This document shows, one piece after another, positions 53,885-64,000 of a stretch of DNA of 64,000 nucleotides. The DNA is from Bathynomus jamesi (taxonomy: Eukaryota; Arthropoda; Malacostraca; Isopoda; Cirolanidae). The translations under genes were made by a program, and so were the position numbers. Positions within the stretch are counted from its first letter, which is position 1. Every line of letters begins with the position of its first letter. Where the stretch lies: assembly GCA_023014485.1 (NCBI GenBank), contig JAJOZX010002360.1, forward strand, positions 149,501-213,500, in the 5' to 3' direction. The notes under the pieces are model-generated. The model was not told the origin of the DNA and did no database searches. It saw nothing but the letters and a program-made list of their open reading frames with translations.

Positions 53885-55640
53885 AAAGGAAAAAAACTCA
53901 AAATACTTCTATAGCTATTTGAAAATGTAAACAAGAACGCGCGCCACTATCGGGCCCTTAAGGAAAGGAAATAATGAACTAACCGACGATTTAAAGGAAA
54001 TTCAGTATCTGAAACATTGAGAGCCCAATACGAATCAGTTTTCAGTACCACTAAAAGTGACAAAGTGGTACCTGACAGATGCATTCTTTGAAGAGAAATT
54101 ACAAGGAGAGTGTATAACAGATTTTGATTTTATCGCAGAAGTATGTGCGCGAGCTATTGATAAATGAAATCACATTAAGTTGCAGGTCCAGACAAATGGA
54201 ACGCATTATTTATTAAAAACTGTAAAAATGAAGTAGCTGCACCCATATATTGGATATGGAGAAGATTCTTGGACACGGTAAATTACCGAGCATCCTGAAA
54301 AGAGCCCATTGTCCCTGTATTAAAGTGTTTCGGGGGGATAAATCTCAAGCAAATCACTGGCGTCCGATCTCACCAAAATATTTGAAGGAATAGTTAGAGA
54401 GAAAATCTATGACTTATTGGAGACACTGGAAAGATTCAGTGAGAACCAGCAAGGATTCCGATCAGGAAGATCATGCTTATCGCAGCTAATAGAGCACTAT
54501 AAGAATATCATAGACGCACTTGAAAGCAATGAAAATTACGATGTCATATACACGGATTTTGCTAAAGTGTTCGACACATGTACAATTATCATGGTATAAT
54601 TCACATAAAATGAAGCATATGGGAGTAACAGGTAAAGTGGGAAAATGAATGTACAATTTCCTCAGAGAACGTCTACAGGTCGTAAAAATCCAAGGTATAT
54701 CATCATCGGAATCGGAAGGATGCAGCTCAATACCATAAAGAACAGTATTGGTTCCACCCCTAGTCACTATCATGCTAACAGACATACTAGACAATGAAGT
54801 AACCAACAGCATTATAGTAACATTCTTTGCAGAGGATACGAAAATCAGCAGAAAAATCAGTAATGCAGAAGAGGTTGAGGCCCTACAGAGGGACACGAAC
54901 AGAACATACAAATGGTCAAAAGACAACAACATGAAATTTAATACCAAGTCGGAGAAATTTCAGCTCTCGAAATATGTAAGAAATCAGGGGCTAAAACAGA
55001 CAGCAAATTCAGAGAAGCAAGAAAACAATAGATTTAGGGGTTATAATATCCGACGATGCGAAATTTGAGACAGAATAAGAATCAACAAACAAAGCAAAAA
55101 GAGTTGCGGGTCAGGTACTGAGAAATTTTGAAAGAAGGGACAAGAGAGTAATGATTCCCCTGCTGTAAACAGTCCCCACATAAAATGGAAGCAATTAATA
55201 AACTAGAAGAAATTCAAAGAAATTCCACAGCCAAGATTTATGGCTGCAAAGAACTCAACTACTGGAAAGACTTCTTAAATTAATCTAAAGTATATTCACT
55301 GGAGCGAAGAACACACACACACACACACCACAATTCACACGCGGAAAATAATGGGAAACTGGCACCTAATCTCAAGCTGAATCCAGTAACCACCCATACA
55401 ACAGTGGAAAATAAGAAAGCTAGAATGTGTAGTTTTCCCAAACTAAAGACCATACAAGGGATACCCTCAACTCTTCAACTTTAAGGGAACATACTGTAAC
55501 CTGGTTGTCAGGTGGTCAAGACTATTCAACCAGCTTCCGAAGGACATCAGGAACATTACCGGTGTCAACGTAGAATTCCTCAAAAGAAGATTGAACGCCT
55601 AGTCTATGGTCTAAGACGGTACCAGATGAGCCTGGTGTGC
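53885..55640 (+). pseudogene. LINE reverse transcriptase, heavily decayed
   Basis: Recognisable pieces are FSENQQGFRSGRSCLSQLIE, YDVIYTDFAKVF, FLRERLQVVKIQGISSSESE, LVTIMLTDI, then TFFAEDTKISRKISNAEEVE, where the catalytic FADD is changed to FAED, and a C-terminal WSRLFNQLPKDIRNITGVNV. Multiple stops and shifts. It corresponds to 33072-33789 plus the thumb and tail missing there. Confidence 0.75.
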
Positions 55641-55740
55641 CCGGCTATGTGTGATGGATATTGCAAGAGTGCAACTCGCTCCTCCACCTTCGTGTGAAGA
55701 TAGACCAACGCACGGAACTGCTACGAGGTTACGAGGTGTA

Positions 55741-55958
55741 TATATAGAGTATATTGCTTTTTCTGTCGGAACACACCGGTACGGCGTACCAGTATCTTTT
55801 TATGAATTGACAGCAAAACTAAACAAAACTTGACGATTTCATCTTTCATTTACACCTCTGCTCCGTTTTTACCGCAGACTTCATTGTTCACTTGCCATAA
55901 CCGCCATCCTACGTTCATTTAGCATTATATATATATATAAAATGCTAAATGAACGTCG

Positions 55959-55997
<39 letters not shown>

Positions 55998-57610
55998 GCT
56001 TGAAGAGCATGTTTTTGAACAACAAATCCCAAATATTGTATAACCTTTTTTATTATTGATAATGAAATGAAGATATTGTTAAAATGTAATTTATGTTTTG
56101 TTTTGATATTAATAATTCCAAAGTATTTGTTCAGAAAAATCGATGTAAGGGAAATTTCCGTCTATTTTACCGTGAAAGCTTGTTTGAATATTAATTTTTA
56201 ACAGTTGACATTTATTTAGCATATAGAAATATTACTGCTAATATTATTATCAGTCACGGACAATAAAAATGACAGCAGGAGGTCAAATGAATTTATTTAT
56301 TGCTATTATCATTATTTAACAAAGGACAAATTAGATTTACAGTTTATTTGGCACGTAAGATCATCCACACCAGCAGTAAAATCCAATATAACCATTTTTA
56401 ATATTTAACTTTTGTTTTTTAGATAAATAATAAATATAAATTGATATTCAAATAATTTACTTTTGATTTATAATTAAAAAAAAAAAATAGACCGCAAAAA
56501 CTGAAGAAAACTATATTTAAGTTATACCGGAAATTTTTCAGAAAATGGGATTTACATTATGAATCCCGTTTTCTTCATTATTTATTCCCTTTTGTTTATT
56601 TTCTTCATCATCTTTCGCGAAGTTTGGGACACATGGCTGCATTCACTACCGCACGAAATGATTTTTCCACAGTAGCAACATTTTGAGGACATCTTTTCCT
56701 CAACTCTTGAAATTTTAATGAGTTCGTAATTTAGAGAAAATGTCGATTTCATTATTATATTTTAAGGTTTAAAAATCAATTACTGATTATGCGAATACCA
56801 TACAAAATTTCTGTAAATAATTTTGAACAAAAAATTAGTTACTTTTGGATAGTTTTGTTTGACTTTGCGCAGTTATTTATAAGAGTTCAAAGTAACTTTA
56901 ATTTTAATGATATGTTTTTGTTGTTGGACAAAGTATGAAGAATAAATATATTACTGAATTAGTAGAAGTGATTTTCAGTTACATTCATATATCTAAAATA
57001 ACGTATTATTGATTTTATCATTAACGCGAGTGACAATAATACTCCATTTAATGGATAAGGGAAGACTCTCAAATTGCATAATTTATGATTCTGTAAAAGG
57101 AATATCCCAAAGACATTACGCACATCATGAAGGCAAGTCCTCGCGATAACTGCCGGCCATAGCTACAGTAAGTTAGAGTGAAAAAGATTAATGCAGATGG
57201 CGTCTACGTGTAGACGTAGGCAAAATGTTTACATAGGAATTTATCGAATGAGATTTTTCACGGTATACGAAGAAAGAAAAAGTATACGGAGCGTTGTTCT
57301 ACGTTTTTCTGTGTAAATCTTTATAATGTCCCAGATAAGACGTAACAAAAGTGTTTTTACATTAAATTGTACTTAATTATATGATTTATAATTTGAGGCA
57401 ATTTTTCTTCACGCCTTTACTTAGTAAGGCGTAACATAACTGCCCTCAAATGAATTGGCACTTAAGGCATACTGATTATTTCTCGCAATTTGTAGCGGAT
57501 GATAAAAGCACCGTCAAATTATTTCATAGAAGTTACCATAAGTTAATGCAAGGGCATTTTTGCTATGCTTTAACTGTGGCATGAAAAACGATTCGCAGTG
57601 ACTACATATA
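55741..57610. other. Non-coding stretch
   Basis: A hairpin at 55910-55957 (TACGTTCATTTAGCATT and its complement around a TA loop) is followed by (GT)n to 55996. The remainder to 57610 is AT-rich with no gene, terminal repeat or tandem array that I can support. Confidence 0.6.
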
Positions 57611-57714
57611 CAGGGTGAGCGGAAAGTCCCTGTGCATCTTTTGGAAGTAGGTTATAGTGGAAGTAGTTATAGTGAATGTACTTACGAGTGCACAGGGACT
57701 TTTCGCTCACCCTG
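57611..57714. mobile_element. Mariner MITE
   Basis: A 104-bp element with ends CAGGGTGAGCGGAAAGTCCC and the complement of CAGGGTGAGCGAAAAGTCCC, with TA on both sides (57609-57610 and 57715-57716). The TIRs extend about 26 bp, leaving only a short centre with TATAGTG repeats. Confidence 0.92.
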
Positions 57715-57716
57715 TA

Positions 57717-58082
57717 TATAGAATTATCGCAGGTTTTTAAATTTTGCCCTATTTACACAATACCAAAAAATTAGATTCGTTCACAATTTTCTTCATATAG
57801 CAAGGATTATAATTTTGTTATAATGTTGTACGGGGTAGTATACTCGTACATTTCCATACAGAGAAAAGCACCATATAGACATATGAATAGGATTTATGAA
57901 TATCTTTAAATACAAAATAATAATAATCATTCTTTTGATACGAGCATATTTATCTTAACAAGTGTATGGTAGTATTTACAACTTTTGCAGATATGATGTA
58001 GAATATCATCTTACGTAAAAAAAAATAATAATAATTAAGGCGAGCTTTGTAGCAAAGCTTTAAAACGATATCTCTGTTCATT
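57717..58082. other. Non-coding stretch, nothing recognised
   Basis: AT-rich. No gene or repeat structure seen. Confidence 0.5.
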
Positions 58083-58212
58083 TTGCCTCTGAACCAATAC
58101 TGTTTTTATTTTGCCTCTAAACCAATACTGTTTTATTTTGCCTCTGAACCAATACTGTTTTATTTTGCCTCTGAACCAATACTGTTTTATTTTTGCCTCT
58201 GAACCAATACTC
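58083..58212. repeat. 27-29 bp minisatellite, five units
   Basis: Tandem TGCCTCTGAACCAATACTGT plus a T/A-rich tail, with variable T runs (one unit has CTCTAAACC). It yields repetitive minus-strand frames (KQYWFRGKI), which are by-products of the array. Confidence 0.92.
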
Positions 58213-58860
58213 CGTACTTGAAGACGGTAAAAGGAATAATACAATAAAAATCGTAAAATTATTGAAAAGGTGTTGCAGCTGTATGCCTCGTGATTGCAAA
58301 TGGCAACATCAGGAGAATCTAGAAAACAATATGATCCGAAAACCCATTCGAACCTTAATTCTCGTACAGAACGTGTTTTAAACCGAGATTATCACCAAAA
58401 GTGCAAAACCCCATTAAGGGCCAGAGACCACCTGGGGTGGCGCATTGGTCACTCGTTTCTCCTCATAAAGAGAAGATCTCCATTCGAGTATTTCGAATCA
58501 GTTGGATGAGTTTCCGAGGATTTTTTGACCACCCACACCTGCGACCTTTGAATCCTTTCCCTCAGGGAGTGTTTCGGGTCGGAAAATCTTCTTCTTTACG
58601 ACCATGTTTTGATGCTTTATCCCAACCAGGAATGGCGGTCACGTAAAACTTTTCAGAAGGATTTTATTCTGTTAATAATTAACGTCGAGGTGTTGTAACA
58701 GAAGAACGACAAAGCCAACCAGCGATGCATAATAATCGCGGAACAAGAAATTGCTTTCAGTTTTTTGATTCTGACGCATTTTATTGATTTTTTATTTCTG
58801 TCCTCTGTTCTAACCTATATTAGTTTCGGGTTTCTTTACGATGATACCTTTAATAGAAGC

Positions 58861-58907
<47 letters not shown>

Positions 58908-58930
58908 AGAGAAGAGAGAGAGAGAGAGAG
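58213..58930. other. Non-coding stretch ending in TA and GA microsatellites
   Basis: Short frames at 58193-58646 lack recognisable domains. (TA)n at 58864-58903 and (GA)n at about 58904-58930 mark the boundary of the next LINE. Confidence 0.55.
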
Positions 58931-60770
58931 TTACAAGGAGTTACAAGGAAAAGAAGTACCTAAAGGCCTTGCGGCCCATACCGAGGAGGTACCAATGGCA
59001 ACGGGTGCCAGGGAAAATTTTGTACACACTCAAAGTGTGCAAGATTTGGTCTAACCTTTTCTTGAACTGATCCACAGAGGAACTGTTCACAACTTCCGAA
59101 GGTAACCTGTTCCATGTGTCACAGATCTTATACGTAAAGTAATTCCCACACACACTAGTCCTAAACCTTTTCAAATCCAACTTCCAACCATTGTTACGAG
59201 TTGGGTTATCATTTAAACTAAACATACTTCTAAAATAGACATCGTTGAACCCGCGTAAGAGCTTGAAAACCTCGATCAGTTGACCGCGCAGCCTCCGAGT
59301 TTCAAGCGAAAACAAGTTCAGGGCGCGTAACCGTCGATTGTAGCCCATATGCCTAACGGAAGGGATTAACTTTGTGGCCCTCGCCTGCACTCGCTCCAGC
59401 CTCTCAATATCTTTCCTGAGGGTGGGCGACCAGAACTGCACAGCATACTCCAGGTGCGGCCGAACAAGAGAATTGTACAGTGAGAGCACAATCTCCTCGT
59501 TCCGAAACTGAAATTGCCTCCTGATATAACCCAATAGTTTCTGGGCTTTCTTTTCCACCTCTACGCACTGTTTCGTAAACTTAAGGTCGCTGCTAATTAG
59601 CACACCCAAGTCCTTTTCTAAATCAGTCACCTCGATATTACTACCCAACATCGAGTAGTCCGACTTGGGATTGGCGTAGCCAATGTGCATCACTTTGCAT
59701 TTACCCAAGTTAAACGGCATTTGCCATTTTTCGGACCACTCTCCTATCCTACCTAGGTCCGCACGCAGTTCCTCGATCGCTTCGGGCGTCCCAACATTGG
59801 CCCCAAGCTTGGTGTCATCAGCGAATTTGGCGATCCGACTGACGATGCCACCGTCGATATCATTTATGTAAATGATAAACAACAGTGGCCCCAAAACGGA
59901 ACCCTGAGGAACCCCACTAGTGACCGAGGCCCAACCCGAACTAGCCCCTTTAATTACCACCCTCTGCCGCCTATTCCTCAGCCAGTTTTCAATCCACCTA
60001 CCTATTTCCCCACCGATACCCAGCGCGCGCACTTTCTCCATTAGCCGGCGGTGAGGTACCTTATCAAAGGCTTTCTGAAAGTCGAGATAAAGTATATCAA
60101 TCGCCCTACTCTTATCGTACTCACTCAACATGACGTGGAAAAACTCGAGCAAGTTGGTGAGACACGACCTATGCCGTCTAAACCCATGTTGGGAGTCCAC
60201 AAGCAGCTTGTAGGAATCCAAATGGTCAACGATCCTATCCGCTATTATCCCCTCTAATAATTTACCTACAACTGAAGTGAGACTAATGGGACGATAGTTC
60301 CCTGGACTTTCGTGATCCCCTTTCTTAAAGATAGGGGTCACGTTGGCTTCCCTCCAGTCACCAGGCACCTGGCCCATCTCCAACGATTTGTTGAAGACTG
60401 TAGCCAGGTGGGGAGCCACCTGGTCGCGCACCTCCCGCAACACTCTGGGGAGAAACTGGTCTGGCCCAGGAGCCTTAAACGCGCTCAGTTTGTCTATTCT
60501 ATCGGCAACGACTGTCGCGGTACATCGAACACTATCCAGGCCAGCACCTTCGTGCCTCACGCCTGGCTCGGGGATGATGCGGGTGTTCTCCCTGGTGAAC
60601 ACTCCCGCAAAGTACTCATTAAGCACTATTAACATAACTGAAGCACTCCTTAGGGCTCCCCTTGCAGAGGCTTGCCACCCGTAGTTCTTCGTTACGTTTC
60701 GCTAGCCTAACCTTCGCCTTCACTTCTCTACACAGGCGGACATACGCTTCAGTGTTCTCGTGGGAACGAT

Positions 60771-60772
<2 letters not shown>
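58931..60772 (-). mobile_element. CR1-like LINE copy F, 5' truncated
   Basis: The 3' end on the left is TTACAAGGAGTTACAAGG beside (GA)n; the 5' side on the right stops at another (GA)n (60773-60811). It holds a complete RT but no endonuclease or ORF1. GC-rich with many CG dinucleotides, hence probably young. Confidence 0.85.
58941..60635 (-). CDS. CR1 reverse transcriptase, open 564-codon frame
   Basis: RT motifs in order: KAPGPDQFLPRVLRE, REANVTPIFKKGDHE, NYRPISLTSVVGKLLEGIIA, DSQHGFRRHRSCLTNLLEFF, DILYLDFQKAFDKVPHRRL, VTSGVPQGSVLGPLLFIIYI and the catalytic AKFADDTKLG near residue 268. The thumb has LVRPHLEYAVQFWSPTLRKD, and the tail has NRLPSEVVNSSSVDQFKKRL. No stop interrupts it. The Met at 60635 is only the first available; the natural ORF2 starts upstream with the endonuclease, which is truncated away. 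After a small shift the linker continues to about 60772 (RLAKRNEELRVASLCKGSPK). Confidence 0.88.
   Translation of the reverse strand: MLIVLNEYFAGVFTRENTRIIPEPGVRHEGAGLDSVRCTATVVADRIDKLSAFKAPGPDQFLPRVLREVRDQVAPHLATVFNKSLEMGQVPGDWREANVTPIFKKGDHESPGNYRPISLTSVVGKLLEGIIADRIVDHLDSYKLLVDSQHGFRRHRSCLTNLLEFFHVMLSEYDKSRAIDILYLDFQKAFDKVPHRRLMEKVRALGIGGEIGRWIENWLRNRRQRVVIKGASSGWASVTSGVPQGSVLGPLLFIIYINDIDGGIVSRIAKFADDTKLGANVGTPEAIEELRADLGRIGEWSEKWQMPFNLGKCKVMHIGYANPKSDYSMLGSNIEVTDLEKDLGVLISSDLKFTKQCVEVEKKAQKLLGYIRRQFQFRNEEIVLSLYNSLVRPHLEYAVQFWSPTLRKDIERLERVQARATKLIPSVRHMGYNRRLRALNLFSLETRRLRGQLIEVFKLLRGFNDVYFRSMFSLNDNPTRNNGWKLDLKRFRTSVCGNYFTYKICDTWNRLPSEVVNSSSVDQFKKRLDQILHTLSVYKIFPGTRCHWYLLGMGRKAFRYFFSL

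Positions 60773-60811
<39 letters not shown>
60773..60811. repeat. (GA)n microsatellite
   Basis: About 19 GA units at the 5' boundary of LINE copy F. Confidence 0.93.
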
Positions 60812-60816
<5 letters not shown>

Positions 60817-61039
60817 TTGCAAAAATTTGAACATCCCCTACTAAATTCTTGAAAATCTTTGATGAATTACGATGCATCCAGAGAAGTATAAATGCTCAAA
60901 TATAATGCGTATAAAGCTATTGCATTTATTTATAAAAAATAAGGAGTAAAGATAAATCGCCATCATATAAAAATAGATAATGATGTTTACTAATTAAAAC
61001 TGCAACACACAAGCTTAGGCACCATTCAAAGCAGTAAGT

Positions 61040-61880
61040 AACTCCTAGAATCTCCTTTTGCTGTGATTACTTTAAGCAGACGCTTCCTGCATCTTTGTAC
61101 TGCTTTTTGGTTGTCTCCTTTGGTAGCCGTGGCCATTCTTGTTGACAAAATGCTTCAAACTCTGAAAAATGTTTGGCATTTATTGTATGGACAATCGGTT
61201 CAGCTCTCTTCCAAAACGGGGACTGTGAAGGCAATTCCAAAATTTTTATTTTCCTTTGTCCCAACCATTTTGCTGTTTTTTGGATGTGTGTTTTGGGTCA
61301 TTATCCTGTTCGCATATCCAACCACGCTCCATCTTCAACTTTCTCACCAAAAGCAAAAGATTTTCATTCAAAATCTACTGATTCTTTGTTGAATTCATGG
61401 TTCTATCACTTGCAACCAAACTGCCCGTACCTGCAGTTGATGCACAAACCCCAAAGCATGCTCGAGCAGCTGCCATGCTATATTGTCGGAATGTTTTTCT
61501 TTTTATTAAATGGCTTGATCTCCCTCCTACAGATGAACCCCTTTTTATTCTTGTGAAGCATTCTCTGAGCCATCGAGGTACTGAATAACCTGCTGCTTCA
61601 AGCTCGAACTGGAGGTCCTTGCCAGTAAGTTGGGGGGTTCCCGGTGACATTCCGGACATTCGTCTTCGCAGCTCTGAGGAATACTTTCGATGGCGCGCTC
61701 CTGAGCTTTAGTAAAGAGGCAACATTACCAAACTGCTTCCATTTCTTCATGATGTTTCTGATCGTAGTGACAGATAGGTCGAGGTGCCTGGATATTTTCT
61801 CGTAGCCTTCTCAAGACTCGTGCACGTCGACAGTCTTCTCTTCCAACCCTTCCGAAAGCCCACTTGAAGAACCTAGTTTT
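61040..61880 (-). pseudogene. Tc1-like transposase relic
   Basis: Minus-strand reading from 61880 gives an HTH region (DLSVTTIRNIMKKWKQFGNV, then NVRNVTGNPPTYWQGPPVRA). The centre is eroded ([18 protein letters not shown]), and it ends with ILELPSQSPF, a degraded PSQSPDLNP motif, and HFSEFEAFCQQEWPRLPKET. The last part is the well-known Tc1 C-terminal segment. Many stops are present. I could not identify terminal repeats. Confidence 0.75.
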
Positions 61881-61899
61881 AGCTTGGCATTGAATTAGA

Positions 61900-62148
61900 A
61901 ACGCGATGCTCTCATGCCTGAAACGCTAAAGGTATACCTTTGAGAGTGTTTGCAGTACATAGCTGTAAGACTAAAGTTTGCGTAGAAATTTATACGAGTA
62001 AATTCCGATGATGACTGCATACCCTTGTGATGTATTTGTTTATAACGTAAGTTCTGCTATTAATTTGAAGGGAGACTAAACTTTTGTATTGTAATTTTCA
62101 GAAACCAACATCATCCCACATTTTCATATGATGTTGACTTTTCTTACT

Positions 62149-62189
<41 letters not shown>

Positions 62190-62343
62190 ACGTGACGCTT
62201 CTTTGTGTATCATACATAAATAATGTGTATTCTATAGCAATCATATAGCGTACACAATTTAAGAATTAAAACACAAGGTTATTTATGATAATATTAATAA
62301 AATTAAACTCGCTTCGCAAATAAAAAGAAATTGCGTAATATAT

Positions 62344-62386
<43 letters not shown>

Positions 62387-62990
62387 GTCACTGTGAAGAG
62401 CGAAGGGCGAGGAAACATACGTGCGGTAACCGATAAAAGAAACATCAGTCTTACATCAGTGACTAAACGCAATACGTAGCTACAATATAACAACAGGCCG
62501 TAAACATGAAGTATTTCTTTAAAGAACGCATTTCCTCGCTTCTTGGAACAGTCGGAATTATGAGTTGGGTCAGAGGCCGACCAATATTCCTATACGAGAA
62601 CGAATTCAACGTATCGAGATGGTTTACAACAAAAAAAAAGAAAAACAAAAAAAAGTAATTCGCCTTAATTTCCCTGGAGTTTAATCAAGAGATACGGGTC
62701 GGTGGGAAGTTTCGTTATAGTTTTTGACTCAATTGCCTTCTTTACAGATACAAAGTCCGCGGTAACTTTTACTCTGAACCTCCTTGCTAAATTAGAAGGG
62801 CGGCCACGCTGCGCAAAAACTCTCTTAATAGTGTTAAGAGTAGGAAAGTTGAGCTTAAATATTTTCATTGTGAACGTACATTGCTTTTTATTGCTGTAAA
62901 AATGAGTAAAATATTGGGTGACTCAATAGTTTTTTTTAAAGTTTTTTACAAGCGTATAATATTTTGTATTCAAATGAGCATTGTTTAATT
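61900..62990. other. Non-coding stretch with TA microsatellites
   Basis: (TA)n at about 62155-62185 and 62338-62380. A minus-strand frame at 62868-62665 (NLARRFRVKVTADFVSVKKA) is open for 67 codons, but I recognise no domain in it. Confidence 0.5.

Positions 62991-62991
<1 letters not shown>

Positions 62992-63042
<51 letters not shown>
62992..63042. repeat. Poly-G run of 51
   Basis: Fifty-one consecutive G, followed by TGGGGT. Such a tract can form G-quadruplexes and is hard to sequence, so the true length is uncertain. Confidence 0.9.
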
Positions 63043-63043
<1 letters not shown>

Positions 63044-63112
63044 GGGGTATTTTTTTATTTTTACTTTATAGAAATTACTATTTAATAATTAAAGTTAGAC
63101 ATATATATATAT

Positions 63113-63114
63113 AT

Positions 63115-63151
<37 letters not shown>
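63113..63151. repeat. (TG)n microsatellite
   Basis: TATATATG followed by about 16 TG units. Confidence 0.93.
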
Positions 63152-63154
<3 letters not shown>

Positions 63155-63180
63155 GAGTCGAAATTAAGAAAACACGTTTG

Positions 63181-63360
63181 GTGGGCCATAGTTTAGCGTT
63201 GTCGTTTCTCGTTAGATTAGTGAAGTTAAGCGATGTTGGGTCTGTTCAGTAAATGGATGGATGAACTTGGCGTAGATGATGTAGTGGCCTTTAGATAACT
63301 TGGATTCTACGTAAATCTTTAGTCCCTTGCGTCATACGAGCTTTGTTGCTACGAAAGAGG
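63181..63360 (+). repeat. 5S rRNA-derived SINE, copy 2
   Basis: GTGGGCCATAGTTTAGCGTT, then TTCTCGTTAGATTAGTGAAG, TTAAGCGATGTTGGG and GTAAATGGATGG follow the order of 5S rRNA from its 5' part to box C. It is followed by CTTGGATTCTACGTAAATC, a diverged form of the GGATTCCACGTTAAG module. It is more 5S-like at the 5' end than the 42935 copy. Confidence 0.7.
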
Positions 63361-63459
63361 GTAAACACCTCAAAACATTATTGCAGCATTTTACTGCATT
63401 TCTTAAACAAAACACGATATTCAGAAGGCGACTCGTATCAGTTAGTCAGAGACAAACGA

Positions 63460-63960
63460 CGCTCATACAGTACACGATAGGAACGAGTGAATTGTTCTTC
63501 ATCATGACCGAAAGTAGTACACCATTTGCCAGGATGAAGGTGAAGTTGCTTTTCAGTAACGGAACCATTACGGAGAAGAATATTTTGAACCTTGTACAAA
63601 AGTTCAGTGAAAATGAAAGTGTTCACAAATCACAATACACTCAGGACCGGACGACCTTGAACGAAATATTTCCTGGTCGGTGGAGCGAACAGCGTGGGTC
63701 GATTGATTGACCAGCACAGTCCCTAGACTCGATCTGACTCCGGCTGAGTTCTTTTTATATGAGGTGCAATTATGGACACTGTGTACGCGACAAATCCTCA
63801 GGCTCTTCCAGCACTCAAGAATACAATCGTTTCCGTAATGCGAAGCTTGCCAGTGGAATTATGTCAACGAGTTTGCAGATCAGTACCAGTAAGACTGCAA
63901 TTGTGTAAAGACTTGAACGATGGACGCATTGAGCAGTTTTTGTGAAAAGTTTTAGTGTTT
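63460..63960 (+). pseudogene. Mariner-like transposase with internal deletion
   Basis: Starts MTESSTPFARMKVKLLFSNG at 63504, with an HTH-like start (GTITEKNILNLVQKFSENES). It then jumps to the catalytic end: LNEIFPGRWSEQRGSID, and after a stop the degraded SPDLTPAEFFLW-type segment and a tail ending DLNDGRIEQFL (63945). The third catalytic position reads AEFF, so Glu may replace Asp. The first two Asp are deleted. No terminal repeat pair is visible within the window. Confidence 0.72.
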
Positions 63961-64000
63961 TAAATACTTTAAGCAACATATGTTTTTGATTACCATTTTT

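Larger units (their letters stand above)
50600..55740 (+). mobile_element. Zinc-finger-ORF1 LINE, decayed plus-strand copy split by three elements
   Basis: LINE pieces are 50600-50966 (ORF1 fingers), 51452-51781 and 52640-53287 (endonuclease), 53881-55640 (RT and tail) and a 3' part to about 55740. Intruders are hAT elements at 50975-51443 and 51782-52639 and a mariner derivative at 53288-53880. It is the diverged sister of 33001-36531, with numerous stops. Confidence 0.78.

Noticed and set aside
58035..58299. Repetitive protein with KQYWFRGKI units
   Set aside because: The repeat in the protein is explained fully by the 27-29 bp minisatellite; unit lengths vary out of frame and no gene context exists.
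61063..61556. Plus-strand frames resembling small membrane proteins
   Set aside because: They are antisense shadows of the Tc1-like transposase relic, whose C-terminal segment reads clearly on the minus strand.
62665..62868. 67-codon minus-strand frame as a possible gene fragment
   Set aside because: Open and with plausible composition, but no motif, start context or flanking partner supports it.

Overview
This window is eukaryotic, AT-rich and built almost wholly from transposable elements, microsatellites and their relics. I see no intact single-copy host gene, no rRNA or tRNA gene, no operon and no CRISPR array. The mix (CR1-like and other non-LTR LINEs, Penelope-like elements with GIY-YIG endonuclease, hAT, Tc1/mariner, pogo/Tigger, piggyBac and Merlin DNA transposons, 5S- and tRNA-derived SINEs, very long TA, GA and GT repeats) suggests an invertebrate, most plausibly an arthropod such as a crustacean. 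That assignment is inference only.

Layout. 1-4290: a palindromic MITE split by a deleted Tigger, then a hAT, a Tigger1-like element lodged in the hAT target duplication, and a DD41D mariner-like element. 4680-5290: a CR1 fragment. 6049-8704: a long palindrome split by a piggyBac element with complete ends, followed by an A/G-rich minisatellite. 9165-15310: one minus-strand CR1 copy split by three DNA transposons (a DD37E Tc1/mariner-like element that itself holds a hAT MITE, an unclassified element with 8-bp duplications, and a Merlin derivative). 16003-16286: a folded hAT MITE. 16900-21450: a nearly full-length CR1 with esterase-type ORF1 and endonuclease/RT ORF2, broken only by one-base shifts. 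21498-22100: a mariner deletion derivative. 23846-27240: an uncharacterised repeat-family protein gene interrupted by two hAT elements. 27394-28182: a deleted hAT. 29037-30008: a CR1 3' end and a Penelope terminal fragment. 31064-32642: a DD34D mariner and tRNA-derived SINE sequence. 33001-36531: a minus-strand LINE with CCCH zinc-finger ORF1. 36670-39199: a second Penelope family flanked by inverted terminal repeats. 40660-40779: a palindromic pair of Penelope-like ends. 42935-44557: a 5S-derived SINE and a further mariner-like element. 45272-50270: two Penelope copies in tandem, the second with an intact 836-aa ORF. 50600-55740: a decayed plus-strand copy of the zinc-finger LINE split by two hAT elements and a second mariner deletion derivative. 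58931-60820: a 5'-truncated CR1 with an open 564-aa RT frame. 61040-63960: a Tc1 relic, a run of 51 G, a second 5S-derived SINE and an internally deleted mariner-like element.

The elements do not form a pathway. Their relationship is stratigraphic: target-site duplications and paralogous uninterrupted copies let the order of insertion be read. Elements that may still be competent, judged only on open frames, are the Penelope copy at 47281-50270 and the RT frame at 58941-60635. Many frame breaks are single-base changes, and a pair of otherwise near-identical Penelope copies differs mostly by short homopolymer indels, so assembly error should be considered before any element is called dead.
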